Assembly: GCA_902494085.1 (NCBI GenBank)
Contig: CABURU010000014.1
Location: 1 to 22,287 of the forward strand
Origin: an uncultured Collinsella sp.
GTDB lineage: Bacteria; Actinomycetota; Coriobacteriia; Coriobacteriales; Coriobacteriaceae
Direction: 5' to 3'
DNA length: 22,287 nt
Positions within the stretch are counted from its first letter, which is position 1; every line of letters begins with the position of its first letter. A program made the translations under genes and the position numbers. Shown in pieces: positions 6,305 through 15,086 of this stretch. The notes under the pieces are model-generated. The model did not search any database and was not told the DNA's origin. It was given only the letters and a program-made list of their open reading frames with translations.

Positions 6305-7024
6305 TTAAGCTTCCTTGCTCGGGAGCACCAGGAGACGGTGGCAGTACGGGCAGTGCGTAATTGACCTACCGTCGTGGTTAAGGTCGCTCATGGACGATGC
6401 CTGCAGTGCGGTGTGGCAGACCGTGGGGATGTTGCCCTGGATGGTCTCGACGGCCAGGCCACGGAACTGCTTGAGCAGACGCTCGTAGTCGGTGAGAACG
6501 TCGGCCGGCAGCGTGGCAGCAAGCGCGGTGCGCTCCTTCGTGGCGGCGTCAATCTGAGCCTGCAGGTCGGCAGCCTTGGCACGGGCGGCCTTGGTGTCGG
6601 CCTTTACGCCCTCCTCGAACTTGGCGATGATGGCCTGTGCGCGAGCCTCGCGGTCGAGCGCCTCCTTATGGGCGACAACGACGTCCTTGCGGGTGTGCTC
6701 GATCTTGTCCAGACGCTTGGCCAGGGTGGCGAGCTCGTTCTCCAGGTCCTGAACCTCGCGGTAGTCGGAGCCGTCGACGTGGCGCTTCTTGGCAGCCTCG
6801 ATGGCGTTGTTAGTCTGAATCTCGGTGGTGTTGAGATCGTCAAGCTCAATGTCCAGATCCTTGCGCTGGGCGTAGAGCTTGGTCATCTCGGACTTGAGCT
6901 TCACATAGGTCTTGCGCTTGGAAGCGAGCTCCTTGAGCTCCGGCATATTGGCAAGTTCGCTCTTGTTGCGGGCGAGCTCCAAATCGATCTGTTGCAGCTT
7001 GAGTAGCGTAGCGCCGGCGCTCAT
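6305..7024 (-). CDS. Coiled-coil zinc-ribbon protein (DUF164/C4-type family)
   Basis: This 239-residue protein has a long charged coiled-coil hairpin (about residues 5-175, with heptad-like runs such as ELKELASKRKTYVKLKSEM and LENELATLAKRLDKIEHTR) and a short C-terminal metal-binding ribbon. Family proteins normally carry CxxC...CPxC. Here the second pair is intact (HCPYCHRLL, Cys225/Cys228) but the first is reduced to PTVCH (Cys203 only), so one ligand is missing unless a nearby His replaces it. ATG 7024 has AAGGAGA 7 nt upstream and overlaps the Nif3 stop as ATGA. An upstream in-frame start at 7060 is less likely. The function is not established; pairing with nif3 is common in actinobacteria, where the ribbon is thought to bind nucleic acid. 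Confidence 0.85.
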   Translation of the reverse strand: MSAGATLLKLQQIDLELARNKSELANMPELKELASKRKTYVKLKSEMTKLYAQRKDLDIELDDLNTTEIQTNNAIEAAKKRHVDGSDYREVQDLENELATLAKRLDKIEHTRKDVVVAHKEALDREARAQAIIAKFEEGVKADTKAARAKAADLQAQIDAATKERTALAATLPADVLTDYERLLKQFRGLAVETIQGNIPTVCHTALQASSMSDLNHDGRSITHCPYCHRLLVLPSKEA

Positions 7025-7830
7025 AAGTTCTCTCCTTTTGTCACAGTCCACCATTGGCAAGGGTTCAGTATTTTAATCGCATGACGGGGGTCGACCCCGG
7101 CGTCAACTGCAGAGTTCATCAATATATCAACGAACGGCTCTTCGGAGCGGTCGTGGCCGAGCAAGATCACCGGCAGCCCGCGCAAGGCAAGGTCTTGCGC
7201 CACGTGGTAGCCCGCCTCGCCGGTTACGATGACATCTGCGCCCGCGGCGATGGCGAGCTCTCCAAAGTCGCCCAGGGAGCCGCCCAAAATGGCGACGATG
7301 CGGCACGGGCGATCGGCTTCGCCCCACACACGCGGGTCGCTGCCGAAGGCCGTGGCAGCACGGGTGGCAAGATCGCGCAGCGTGCACGGGTCGTTGAGCG
7401 TTGCAAGCGCGCCCAGGCCGGTGGCCTCGGGGTCGTCCAAGTGCTCCAGTGAGCTCACGGGTGTGGCACCCAGCAGCTCGTTCAGGCAGACGCGGGCTTC
7501 GTGCGACCGGTCCAGGTTAGTGTGGAGCGAGATAATGCTCACGCCGCAACGCGCTGCCTCGTAGAGCGCCGCGCTGCATTGGGGGCGTGTGGCATCCGCC
7601 GGACAAAAGGCCTCGGGCGCCTTGATGTATATGGGATGATGCGTCAGCAGCACGTTGGCACCGGCTTCTTGGGCGCGACGAACATTGGTCTCGGTCGCGT
7701 CGAGCGCACAGGCTACGCCAGTAATCTCCGCGGCAGGGTCGCCAACGGAGAGACCTACGTGATCCCAGCTCTCAGCGTCCGTCTTGGGATAGCGTGCCAG
7801 CAGCGCACGCTCGAGCTCGGCGACGATCAT
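7021..7830 (-). CDS. Nif3-like dinuclear metal centre protein
   Basis: This 269-residue protein of the Nif3/YbgI/YqfO family forms toroidal hexamers with a two-metal site and is often annotated GTP cyclohydrolase type 2. Metal-site motifs are all present: LLTHHPIYI near residues 60-68, HTNLD near 102-106, and the C-terminal TGEAGYH and GHDRSEE. It begins with ESWDHVGLSVGD, the usual N-terminal motif. The start overlaps the stop of the cysteine desulfurase gene (ATGA at 7827-7830), and its own stop overlaps the start of the zinc-ribbon gene in the same way. The three genes are therefore translationally coupled. The true substrate of the family is unsettled. Confidence 0.93.
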   Translation of the reverse strand: MIVAELERALLARYPKTDAESWDHVGLSVGDPAAEITGVACALDATETNVRRAQEAGANVLLTHHPIYIKAPEAFCPADATRPQCSAALYEAARCGVSIISLHTNLDRSHEARVCLNELLGATPVSSLEHLDDPEATGLGALATLNDPCTLRDLATRAATAFGSDPRVWGEADRPCRIVAILGGSLGDFGELAIAAGADVIVTGEAGYHVAQDLALRGLPVILLGHDRSEEPFVDILMNSAVDAGVDPRHAIKILNPCQWWTVTKGENL

Positions 7831-9005
7831 ACGGCGCCTACGATCGAGAGCAGCGTCTGGGCAAACTCGTCCAGATCGCCCGGATTCACGCGGTCATCGA
7901 AGGAAATGCGCAGTGCACCCAGGGCCTGTTCGCGGCCAATACCCATCGCGCTCAAAACATGGCTCGGATCCATACTGCCGCTCGAGCAAGCCGATCCGGC
8001 CGAAACCTCAAAGCCGGCGGCGTCGAGCTTGATGATGAGCTCCTCGGAGTCCATGCCGTCAATGTAGATCGATACCATGCCGGGCAGACGGTCAGCCTGC
8101 GCGTAGTCGCCCATGGTGGCATGAATACGCGGATGGGCCGTAAGCGTGGTGTAGAGCTTGTCGGAAAGGGCTTGCAGCGTTGCACGCTCCTGGGCCACAT
8201 GGGGCGCCAGCGTTCGGGCGGCAGCGGCAAAGGCCAGCTGCGTGCGCAGGTCCTGCGTGCCGGCACGTCGTCCGGCTTCCTGTCCGCCGCCAAAGATGCG
8301 GGGGCGCAGCGGCGTGCGGCTCTTAAGGAAGAGCGCGCCGGATGCCACGGGGCCACCGATCTTGTGCGCGGCAACGGTCATGGCGTCAACTCCCAGCTCG
8401 GTGACATCGAGCGGAATGTGCAAGTAGCCTTGGATGGCATCGGTATGAAACAGGGCGCCGGCAGCATGTGCGGCCGCGGCCAGCTCGCGGATGGGCTGCA
8501 CCACGCCGGTCTCGTTGTTAGCAACCATAATGCTCACGAGCGCCACGTCGTCGCCTAGCAGCTCGACAAGCGTGGCAGGCTCAATGTAGCCCGCGCGGCA
8601 GGGCTGCACCAGGTCGACGGTAAAGCCGGCGGCACGCAGCAGCGGCAGGTTGTCCAGAATCGAATCGTGCTCGATGGCCGAAACGATCACACGATCGCGC
8701 TTGCGGTCGCGCTGACGTGCACCCTCGGCAAGACCGAGTAGCGCCAGCTGGTTGGCTTCGGTGCCGCCGTTGGTCAGAACAATCTCAGACGGGCGAACGC
8801 GCGCGCCAAAGCTGCGGGCGATCTCGCCACGTGCAACCTCCAGACGCGCGGCAGCCTTGCGGCCGAGCGAATGCAGCGAGTTGGGGTTGACGCCGGCAAG
8901 CTCGCTGTCGTCATATTCGCGCTGCGCAAGGAGCGCCTCGGCGCGCATGGGCGTCGAGGCGGCATAGTCAAGATTCACGGGTATGCGGTTTTGACCTGCG
9001 GTCAT
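7827..9005 (-). CDS. Cysteine desulfurase, NifS/IscS class
   Basis: This PLP enzyme takes sulfur from cysteine for iron-sulfur clusters or tRNA thiolation. It has 392 residues, the normal length. It shows the N-terminal LDYAASTPM, the TNGGTEANQLAL cofactor loop (78-89), EHDS (112-115), the PLP lysine Lys215 in AAHKIGGP, and catalytic Cys340 in SAGSACSSGSMDPSHVL with the long group I loop. The RRAGTQD segment replaces the more usual RSGTEN. AGGAGG lies 11 nt before the start. It follows rpe by 6 nt. No IscU/SufU, ThiI or MnmA gene adjoins it, so the sulfur acceptor cannot be read from context. Confidence 0.95.
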   Translation of the reverse strand: MTAGQNRIPVNLDYAASTPMRAEALLAQREYDDSELAGVNPNSLHSLGRKAAARLEVARGEIARSFGARVRPSEIVLTNGGTEANQLALLGLAEGARQRDRKRDRVIVSAIEHDSILDNLPLLRAAGFTVDLVQPCRAGYIEPATLVELLGDDVALVSIMVANNETGVVQPIRELAAAAHAAGALFHTDAIQGYLHIPLDVTELGVDAMTVAAHKIGGPVASGALFLKSRTPLRPRIFGGGQEAGRRAGTQDLRTQLAFAAAARTLAPHVAQERATLQALSDKLYTTLTAHPRIHATMGDYAQADRLPGMVSIYIDGMDSEELIIKLDAAGFEVSAGSACSSGSMDPSHVLSAMGIGREQALGALRISFDDRVNPGDLDEFAQTLLSIVGAV

Positions 9006-9011
9006 AAGGAT

Positions 9012-9683
9012 TTATGCCTCCTGTGCAGCCTCGTTGCCCAGCTTCTGCAGCAGCGCAACCTCAGCGGCGGGATCTTCGGACTTAAATACGGCAGAACCGG
9101 CCACGAGAACGTTGGCACCAGCCTTGACAACCTCGGCGATGTTCTTGGAAGAAATGCCGCCGTCGACCTCGATCATGGGCGAAACGCCGTGGCGCTCGCA
9201 CATGGCCTTGAGCTCGTGCAGTTTGGCAATGGTACCGGGGATAAAGCTCTGGCCGCCAAAGCCGGGGTTCACGCTCATCAGCAGCACCATATCAACAATG
9301 TCGATGATGCTATCGAGCACGCAGACGGGGGTGGCGGGGTTGAGCACCACGCCGGCCTTGACGCCGCGCTGCTGCAGATGGGTGAGCGTGCGGTGCAGGT
9401 GCGTGGAGGCCTCGTAGTGCACGGTGATCATGTCGGCACAGGCGTCGGCGTACCAATCGACCGTTTCGTCGGGGTTCGACACCATGAGGTGTGCGTCGAC
9501 CGGTACATCGGTGGAGCGCTTGACGGCCTTAAGGATGTCAACGCCAAAGGTGAGGTTGCCGGTAAAGTGACCGTCCATAACGTCGAAGTGCACGTAGTCG
9601 GCGCCGGCGATTTTGTCGAGCTCACCCTTGAGGTTGGCCATGTCGGCCGAAAGGACGGACGGAGCGATTTTAATGGAACCCAT
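9012..9683 (-). CDS. rpe: Ribulose-phosphate 3-epimerase
   Basis: This enzyme interconverts ribulose 5-phosphate and xylulose 5-phosphate in the pentose phosphate pathway. It has 223 residues, typical for this TIM barrel. Metal and catalytic residues are in place: His32 and Asp34 in VHFDVMDGHF, His65 in DAHLMV, and Asp174 in EVDGGIS. The phosphate-binding MSVNPGFGGQSF (136-147) and the AGSAVF loop near the end are present. ATG 9683 has AAAGG upstream. It is 18 nt downstream of gpsA and 6 nt upstream of the desulfurase gene, inside the same run of minus-strand genes. Confidence 0.97.
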   Translation of the reverse strand: MGSIKIAPSVLSADMANLKGELDKIAGADYVHFDVMDGHFTGNLTFGVDILKAVKRSTDVPVDAHLMVSNPDETVDWYADACADMITVHYEASTHLHRTLTHLQQRGVKAGVVLNPATPVCVLDSIIDIVDMVLLMSVNPGFGGQSFIPGTIAKLHELKAMCERHGVSPMIEVDGGISSKNIAEVVKAGANVLVAGSAVFKSEDPAAEVALLQKLGNEAAQEA

Positions 9684-9701
9684 GGTAGAAGCCTTTCTGC
9701 G

Positions 9702-10709
9702 TTAGTCGGTGAGTCCGTAGAACTCTTGAGAAGGGACGCGATCGGTAAGAATCTCGAGTGCCCTATCCAAAGTAACACCGTTGTAGAGCGTTTGCTCCAC
9801 GGCAAAGGTGAGCGGAATGTCTACGCCCAGTGAACGGGCAAGCTCGCTCACGCTGCGGGCCGCGACGGCGCCCTCAACAACCATATGCGTGCGCGTCTGA
9901 TACTCGTCGAGCGACACGCCGTGGGCAAACTCGTAGCCAAAGGTGCGGTTGCGCGAATGCTCCGAGGTGCAGGTGGCAATGAGGTCGCCCATGCCGGCAA
10001 GTCCCATGCAGGTCATAGCTTGACCGCCGCGGGCGTGCACCAGACGGCTGATCTCTGCCAGGCCGCGCGTCATGATGAGGGCGAGCGTGTTGTCGCCCGC
10101 ACCGGTGCCGGCGGAGATTCCGCATACGATCGCGATGACATTTTTCATGGCGCCGCAAACCTCGACGCCGGTCATGTCCTGCGACAGGTAGATGCGGAAG
10201 GCCGTGGATAGGAGCAGGTTCTTAAAGGTCTCCCCTACCTGCGCGTCTTTGCTGGCGATGACGGCGGCAGAAAGTCCGCCGCGGCAGATCTCCTCGGCAT
10301 GGTTGGGGCCCGAGAGCGCCGCCACGCGCGTCTCGTTGCCAATCTCGCTGGCGATGACCTCGCTCATGAGCAGGCCGGACTCGGGCTCAATGCCCTTGGT
10401 GAGGCAGAGCACCGGGGTATCGGCGGCGATAAAGGGCGCGGCCTGGTGGCACACGCTGCGAAGGTGCGTCGAAGGAACGGCGAAGATGATGGCCTCGGCG
10501 CCGTCGAGTGCCTGCACCAGGTCCGTGGTGGCGACGACGTTGCCGGGCAGCTTGTAGCCCACAAGGTAGCGGGGGTTGCGGTGCTCGCCATTGATGCCGG
10601 CGGCCGTCTGCTCGCTGTGGGCCCACATGGTCACGCGCTCGGCTCGCGCGGCGGCAAGGCCGGCGACGGCGGTTCCCCAGGAGCCGGAGCCAATCAGCGC
10701 AACATTCAT
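9702..10709 (-). CDS. gpsA: Glycerol-3-phosphate dehydrogenase [NAD(P)+]
   Basis: This enzyme reduces dihydroxyacetone phosphate to sn-glycerol 3-phosphate, the phospholipid backbone. It has 335 residues, the usual length. The N-terminal Rossmann motif is GSGSWGTA (7-14). Further motifs are FAVPSTHLR, LTKGIE, LSGPNHAEE, the catalytic Lys189 in GAMKNVIAI, and GLAGMGDLIATCTS. AGGAGAG precedes the start. It lies 9 nt after the plsY stop, and PlsY uses its product, so the pair forms a functional unit for membrane lipid synthesis. PlsC, acting next, is encoded a few genes upstream in the same array. Confidence 0.97.
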   Translation of the reverse strand: MNVALIGSGSWGTAVAGLAAARAERVTMWAHSEQTAAGINGEHRNPRYLVGYKLPGNVVATTDLVQALDGAEAIIFAVPSTHLRSVCHQAAPFIAADTPVLCLTKGIEPESGLLMSEVIASEIGNETRVAALSGPNHAEEICRGGLSAAVIASKDAQVGETFKNLLLSTAFRIYLSQDMTGVEVCGAMKNVIAIVCGISAGTGAGDNTLALIMTRGLAEISRLVHARGGQAMTCMGLAGMGDLIATCTSEHSRNRTFGYEFAHGVSLDEYQTRTHMVVEGAVAARSVSELARSLGVDIPLTFAVEQTLYNGVTLDRALEILTDRVPSQEFYGLTD

Positions 10710-10718
10710 GACTCTCTC

Positions 10719-11402
10719 CTACTTATCGTCGGGCTCGGTGACGCGCTTGGTAAACGAGAGCTTGGACTCCTTACCGGTCATGAGCTTTTTGATGTTCGCA
10801 CGATGGGCCCACACCACGGTGATGCCGATTATCGCCATGCAGAACTTGAGGCCCAGGCTGCTGTACGGAAAGACCGCGCAAGCAGCGATGGGAAGACCGA
10901 TGGCCGCGGCAAGCGAGCCCACCGACACAAACTTGGTGATGGCGACGGCCACGATAAACATGCCCAGCAGCGACAGGCCAATTGGCCAATACCAGGCGAG
11001 GATGACGCCCAGACCAACTGCGATTCCCTTGCCGCCATGGAAATTGAGGTAGGGCGAGAAGATGTGGCCCCACACCGCTGCCAGGCAGATGACGCCGAGC
11101 ATCCAGTCGCCGGCGGCGCCGGGGGCCATAATGCTCACGGGGAAGCCATAGCCCAAGTCGGCAATGAGCGGACGCGCGATAAGGACGCAGATGGCGCCCT
11201 TAAGGCAGTCGAGCAGCAGCGTGAGCGCGGCCACCTTGGGGCCGGCCACGCGCAGCGCGTTGGTGGTGCCGATGTTGCCGGAGCCCGCCTTGCGAATGTC
11301 CGTGTGGTTGAACACGCGGCCCAAGATCAGGCCAAACGGAATCGCTCCGATAAAGAACGAGACCACGGCGCAGATGGCGGTCAGAAGAATCGGATTATGC
11401 AT
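10719..11402 (-). CDS. plsY: Acyl-phosphate:glycerol-3-phosphate acyltransferase PlsY
   Basis: This integral membrane enzyme makes lysophosphatidic acid from acyl-phosphate and glycerol 3-phosphate. From ATG 11402 it has 227 residues with about five to seven hydrophobic segments. The family motifs are present: the first helix ending GAIPFGLILGR, then GSGNIGTTNALRVAGP, then FHGGKGIAVGLGV in a loop. I chose ATG 11402 over an upstream start at 11450 because the extension lies within der, GAAGGAG sits 7 nt upstream, and MHNPILLTAI starts directly with the first membrane helix. The gene overlaps the der stop by 8 nt. The 24-residue C-terminal basic/acidic tail is probably cytoplasmic. Confidence 0.95.
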   Translation of the reverse strand: MHNPILLTAICAVVSFFIGAIPFGLILGRVFNHTDIRKAGSGNIGTTNALRVAGPKVAALTLLLDCLKGAICVLIARPLIADLGYGFPVSIMAPGAAGDWMLGVICLAAVWGHIFSPYLNFHGGKGIAVGLGVILAWYWPIGLSLLGMFIVAVAITKFVSVGSLAAAIGLPIAACAVFPYSSLGLKFCMAIIGITVVWAHRANIKKLMTGKESKLSFTKRVTEPDDK

Positions 11403-12729
11403 CCTTTTGCTCCTTCTTCCTAAAGAAGAGTCGAATGGGCGTGCCGGCAAAGTCGAAGGTCGAGCGCATACGGTTCTCCACGTAGCGCTGGTAGGTGTCG
11501 TTGACCAGGTCGCTGTGGTTGACGAAGAACGTAAACGTCGGCGGATTGACGCCCGTCTGGGTCACGTAGTGCATGCGCAGGCGACGCTTGCCGTCCACCA
11601 CGGTATGACCGAACTCGCGCAGGTCGGTGAGGAACGTGTTGAGGCGCGAGGTGCTGATCTTTTGCGAGCGCGTCTTTTCGGCGGCGTCTACCATTGCCCA
11701 GATCTTCTCGACGCTGCGGCCGGTCAGGGCCGAAATGCGCAGGTACTGGGCCCAGGGGGCCATGACGCCCAGACGGCGGTCGATGGTCTCCATGCAGGCC
11801 TCGCGCTTGCGATCGTCGTCGAGCAGGTCCCACTTGTTGAGCAGCACCACGATGGCGCAGCCGCGCTCGATGGCCAAGCCCATGACCTTCTGGTCTTGCT
11901 CGGTAACGCCCACGGAGGCGTCGACGACGAGCAGCGCCACGTCGGCACGGTCGATGGCGCGCAGGCCGCGGACCATGGAGTAGTACTCGATGTTCTCGTA
12001 CACGGTGCTCTTCTTACGGATACCCGCAGTGTCGACCATGCGGTAGTGCTTGCCGTTGCGCTCGACGACCGTGTCGATGGCGTCGCGCGTGGTGCCGGCA
12101 ATGTTGGACACGATGGAGCGGTCGGCGCCCAGGATGCGGTTGAACAGCGACGACTTGCCGGCATTGGGGCGGCCGATGATGGCGACGTTCAGCGCGTCGG
12201 GGAACTCATCGGCGACCTCGTCCTCTTCCTCGGGAAGCAGGGCCACGATATCGTCGAGCAGGTCGCCGGTGCCGTGGCCGTGCAGCGCCGAGAGCGGCGT
12301 GGGCTCGCCGATACCGAGCGAATAGAACTCCCAGATGCTGTCGTTCTCGCGATCGGGGTTATCGAGCTTGTTCACCAGCAGAAAGACCGGCTTGTCGCAG
12401 CGTTTGAGCATGCGGGCGACCGACTCGTCCTCCTCGGTGACGCCGGTGCGGCCGTCGACCACAAACAGGATGACGGCGGCTTCCTCGGCGGCGGCGAGGG
12501 CCTGGTCGCGAATGGACGTGGCAAACACGTCATCACTCTTGAGCGGCTCGATGCCGCCCGTGTCGACGATGGTGAACTCGCGGCCGTTCCAATCGGCCGT
12601 GTGATACGAGCGGTCACGTGTGACGCCGCGGGACTCGTGGACGATGGCGTCCGAGGTCTGTGCCAGGCGGTTGACGAGCGTGGACTTTCCCACGTTGGGG
12701 CGTCCGACGACGGCGACGATAGGTTTCAT
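11395..12729 (-). CDS. der: GTPase Der (EngA), ribosome biogenesis
   Basis: This double-GTPase acts in assembly of the large ribosomal subunit. From ATG 12729 it has 444 residues, the standard size; an upstream in-frame ATG would add 57 residues without similarity. The first G domain has GRPNVGKS (9-16), DTGG and NKLD; the second has GRPNAGKSSLFN, DTAGI and NKWD. A C-terminal KH-like domain follows, with TQTGVNPPTFTFFVN. AAGGAG lies 5 nt before the start and just after the stop of the radical-SAM gene, 10 nt upstream. The 3' end overlaps plsY, so a ribosome factor is coupled to a lipid enzyme, an arrangement also known in Firmicutes. Confidence 0.97.
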   Translation of the reverse strand: MKPIVAVVGRPNVGKSTLVNRLAQTSDAIVHESRGVTRDRSYHTADWNGREFTIVDTGGIEPLKSDDVFATSIRDQALAAAEEAAVILFVVDGRTGVTEEDESVARMLKRCDKPVFLLVNKLDNPDRENDSIWEFYSLGIGEPTPLSALHGHGTGDLLDDIVALLPEEEDEVADEFPDALNVAIIGRPNAGKSSLFNRILGADRSIVSNIAGTTRDAIDTVVERNGKHYRMVDTAGIRKKSTVYENIEYYSMVRGLRAIDRADVALLVVDASVGVTEQDQKVMGLAIERGCAIVVLLNKWDLLDDDRKREACMETIDRRLGVMAPWAQYLRISALTGRSVEKIWAMVDAAEKTRSQKISTSRLNTFLTDLREFGHTVVDGKRRLRMHYVTQTGVNPPTFTFFVNHSDLVNDTYQRYVENRMRSTFDFAGTPIRLFFRKKEQKDA

Positions 12730-12739
12730 CTGCACTCCT

Positions 12740-14182
12740 TTAATGGGTAGGGTCAGTGGAAGTGTTAGAGTCGGCAGGCACAATGCCAAGGATGTGCTCC
12801 AGGGTATCGAGCAGCTCATGCGGCATGGTCGACACCACATGAACCTCGGCGCCGCGACTGGTAAGGCTTGCGAGTAAATCGTCACGATGATACTCGTCAA
12901 GCGTCATGCCGTCAGCGTTGAACATGAGCTTAGGCACAAAGAGCATAACCCCCGAGAGGTCCTGCGGCAGCTGTTCCAGAATGTCGCAGGCGACGATGAG
13001 GCCGGTCACGTCCACGTTGCCGCCAAAGTAGCGATTCTTGATGGCCGTGACGGTGCCGGCGAGCCCCTGCGGCGATTCCACGAAACGTGCCACGGTGTCG
13101 CGTGCGCTGGCGCCCGAGAGGCACAGCAGGTGCTGGCTGCGCTCGGCGATGCCAGCGCGGACGCGGCACAGGCGCTCGGCGTCGGCGGCAAGCACATCGT
13201 CCGTCTCGTCTAGGTATGAGCGGATCATGCCGATACCGTCGTAGTACTGCGGATAGCCGTCGTAAAAGTCCGCCTCGGGCGGATCGATGCCGGCGTCCAG
13301 GTAGAACTCGTCGCTCATCTGGAAGGTGTGTCGGCCAAAACGCTCGAAGGCGCGGTCCTGGTAGGGACGGATCATGGCAATGGTCTCGCGCGCCAGTTCG
13401 GGCTTATCGCTGTATGACCAGCTAAAGCGGTTCTGATGCTTGGTAAAACCGAGCGGCACAATGCCCAGGCTTGTGATTTGCTCGTGCTCCTCGCAAAAGC
13501 GCAGGGTCTTTTCCAGCTCCTCGCCGTCGTTCATGCCGGGGCACAACACGATCTGCGCGTGAATCTCGATGCCGGCGGCCATGATGGCCTCGAGTACGTC
13601 CATGCCGCGCTGGGCGTTGCGGCCCATCATACGACGGCGGACGTCGGGGCTCACGGCATGGACCGACACGTTCATAGGGCTCATGTTGCGTTGGATGACG
13701 TTTTGCACGTCCTCGTCGGAAAGGTTGGTCAGCGTGACGAAGTTGCCCTGTAAAAAGCTCAGACGATAGTCGTCGTCGCGGATGTAGAGCGTGGAGCGGC
13801 CGCCCTTGGGCAGCATGGTCATAAAGCAGAACACACAAGCGTTCACACATGTTCGCATGCCGTCAAAGATGGGGCCGTCGAACTCCAGGCCCCAGTCCTC
13901 GCCCGGGAAGCGGTCGAGCTCGACGGGGGTGACGCTGTTGTCGCGCGGGTCGAAAACCTCGAGGTCGACGGTGTCGTCGTCTGCCTCCCAGAGCCACACG
14001 ATCATGTCGGTGAGCTGCTCGCCGTTGACCGTGAGCACGCGCATGCCCGGCTCGATACCCACATCCCATGCGGGCGATTCGGGACGCACGTTCTTTACGA
14101 GCGCGCCCTCACCCGGCTCGGGGTCGCGGCTGCGCCCGTAATCGGCCACCTCGGCGGCGTATGCGGGTACGGTCTGGTCCAT
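12740..14182 (-). CDS. PDZ / radical-SAM DUF512 protein
   Basis: This 480-residue protein belongs to a family found in Clostridia and Coriobacteriia whose function is unknown. It has an N-terminal PDZ-like domain (about residues 20-75: LVKNVRPESPAWDVGIEPG, NGEQLTDM), then a radical-SAM core with cluster motif CVNACVFC (CX3CX2C) at about 110-117, then the C-terminal DUF512 part, which includes IVPLGFTKHQNRF and an Asp/Tyr-rich YDGYPQYYDGIGMIR. ATG 14182 lies 2 nt after the ispH stop. The only SD-like AAGGAG is about 14 nt away, so translation may depend on coupling. A longer reading frame beginning at 14347 runs within ispH and was not used. The setting between ispH and der suggests a housekeeping role. 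Confidence 0.9.
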   Translation of the reverse strand: MDQTVPAYAAEVADYGRSRDPEPGEGALVKNVRPESPAWDVGIEPGMRVLTVNGEQLTDMIVWLWEADDDTVDLEVFDPRDNSVTPVELDRFPGEDWGLEFDGPIFDGMRTCVNACVFCFMTMLPKGGRSTLYIRDDDYRLSFLQGNFVTLTNLSDEDVQNVIQRNMSPMNVSVHAVSPDVRRRMMGRNAQRGMDVLEAIMAAGIEIHAQIVLCPGMNDGEELEKTLRFCEEHEQITSLGIVPLGFTKHQNRFSWSYSDKPELARETIAMIRPYQDRAFERFGRHTFQMSDEFYLDAGIDPPEADFYDGYPQYYDGIGMIRSYLDETDDVLAADAERLCRVRAGIAERSQHLLCLSGASARDTVARFVESPQGLAGTVTAIKNRYFGGNVDVTGLIVACDILEQLPQDLSGVMLFVPKLMFNADGMTLDEYHRDDLLASLTSRGAEVHVVSTMPHELLDTLEHILGIVPADSNTSTDPTH

Positions 14183-14184
14183 GG

Positions 14185-15084
14185 TTAGCGGCAAAGCTCC
14201 TTGATGCGCGCGACGGCGCGTTCGATGTGTTCTTGTGGGGTGGAGGCTCCAGCGGTGATGCCGATGTGGCGCGCCTCGGCAAACCAAGCGGCCTGGAGCT
14301 CGGAAGCTTCCTCGATGTGATACGTGCGCTCGCAGGCGTCTGCGCAAATTTGCGCCAGGCGGCGGGTGTTGCCCGAGTTCTTGCCACCCACGACGACCAT
14401 GCAGTCGCAGCGGTTGGCAAGTGTGGCTGCTGCCTGTTGACGCTCACTCGTGGCGGCGCAGATGGTGTTGATCACACGCAGCTCCTGCACGCGCGGGGTG
14501 ATAGCGGCCACGACTTCGGCGAGGTTCTGCGCGGTCTGAGTGGTCTGCACAACGAGGCCCACCTTGCCCTTGAGCGACAGGGCATCGGCGTCGGCGGCAC
14601 AGCTCACGACCTGCGCATCATTGCCGGCGTGGCCCAGAATGCCCTCGACCTCGGGGTGGCCTGGCTCGCCCACGACGATCACGCGGTAGCCCTCGCGCAC
14701 CAGGCGCTCGGCTGCCACATGGACCTTCTTCACGTAGGGGCAGGTGGCGTCGACCACGGTAAGGTCGCGCTTGCGGGCAGCATCGATTACCTGCGGCACC
14801 ACTCCGTGGGCGCGGATGATCACGGTGCCGGTTGCGGCGTCGTCCAAGGTGTCGGCCAGACCGACGCCTGCCTCAGCAAGCTCGCGCACCACGATGGGGT
14901 TATGGATGAGCGGCCCCAAGGTGTGAACTTGAGTGCACTCCTCTGCCTGCGGCGCAGCGGCCAGCGCCATATCGAGCGCACGCTGTACGCCGTAGCAAGT
15001 GCCGGCGTGGGCGGCGATCTCGATGGTAGGCGCGGTTGCCTGGCCGGACACAGTCGCGGTGGTGTTCGTCACGTTCTCGCTCAT
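14185..15084 (-). CDS. ispH: 4-hydroxy-3-methylbut-2-enyl diphosphate reductase
   Basis: This is the last enzyme of the MEP isoprenoid pathway, giving IPP and DMAPP; it is a [4Fe-4S] protein. From ATG 15084 it has 299 residues. The three cluster cysteines are Cys30 (GTCYGV), Cys115 (DATCPYVKKVH) and Cys209 (NTICAATSERQ). The other conserved motifs are HTLGPLIHN, RAHGV, GEPGHPEVEG, VGGKNSGNT and ITAGASTP. The first 20 residues are Thr/Ala-rich and look like an unstructured extension. No strong SD is visible; the start lies 2 nt after the plsC stop, so coupling is likely. An in-frame ATG at 15114 would lie inside plsC. Confidence 0.96.
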   Translation of the reverse strand: MSENVTNTTATVSGQATAPTIEIAAHAGTCYGVQRALDMALAAAPQAEECTQVHTLGPLIHNPIVVRELAEAGVGLADTLDDAATGTVIIRAHGVVPQVIDAARKRDLTVVDATCPYVKKVHVAAERLVREGYRVIVVGEPGHPEVEGILGHAGNDAQVVSCAADADALSLKGKVGLVVQTTQTAQNLAEVVAAITPRVQELRVINTICAATSERQQAAATLANRCDCMVVVGGKNSGNTRRLAQICADACERTYHIEEASELQAAWFAEARHIGITAGASTPQEHIERAVARIKELCR

Positions 15085-15086
15085 GG

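Noticed and set aside
10299..11423. Long plus-strand frame opposite gpsA/plsY (374 codons)
   Set aside because: Antisense shadow of high-GC genes; His/Gly/Ala-rich product with no motifs, while the minus strand carries clear GpsA and PlsY.
11164..12750. Long plus-strand frame opposite der (528 codons)
   Set aside because: Antisense to an unmistakable Der; its composition is typical of a reverse-frame artefact.
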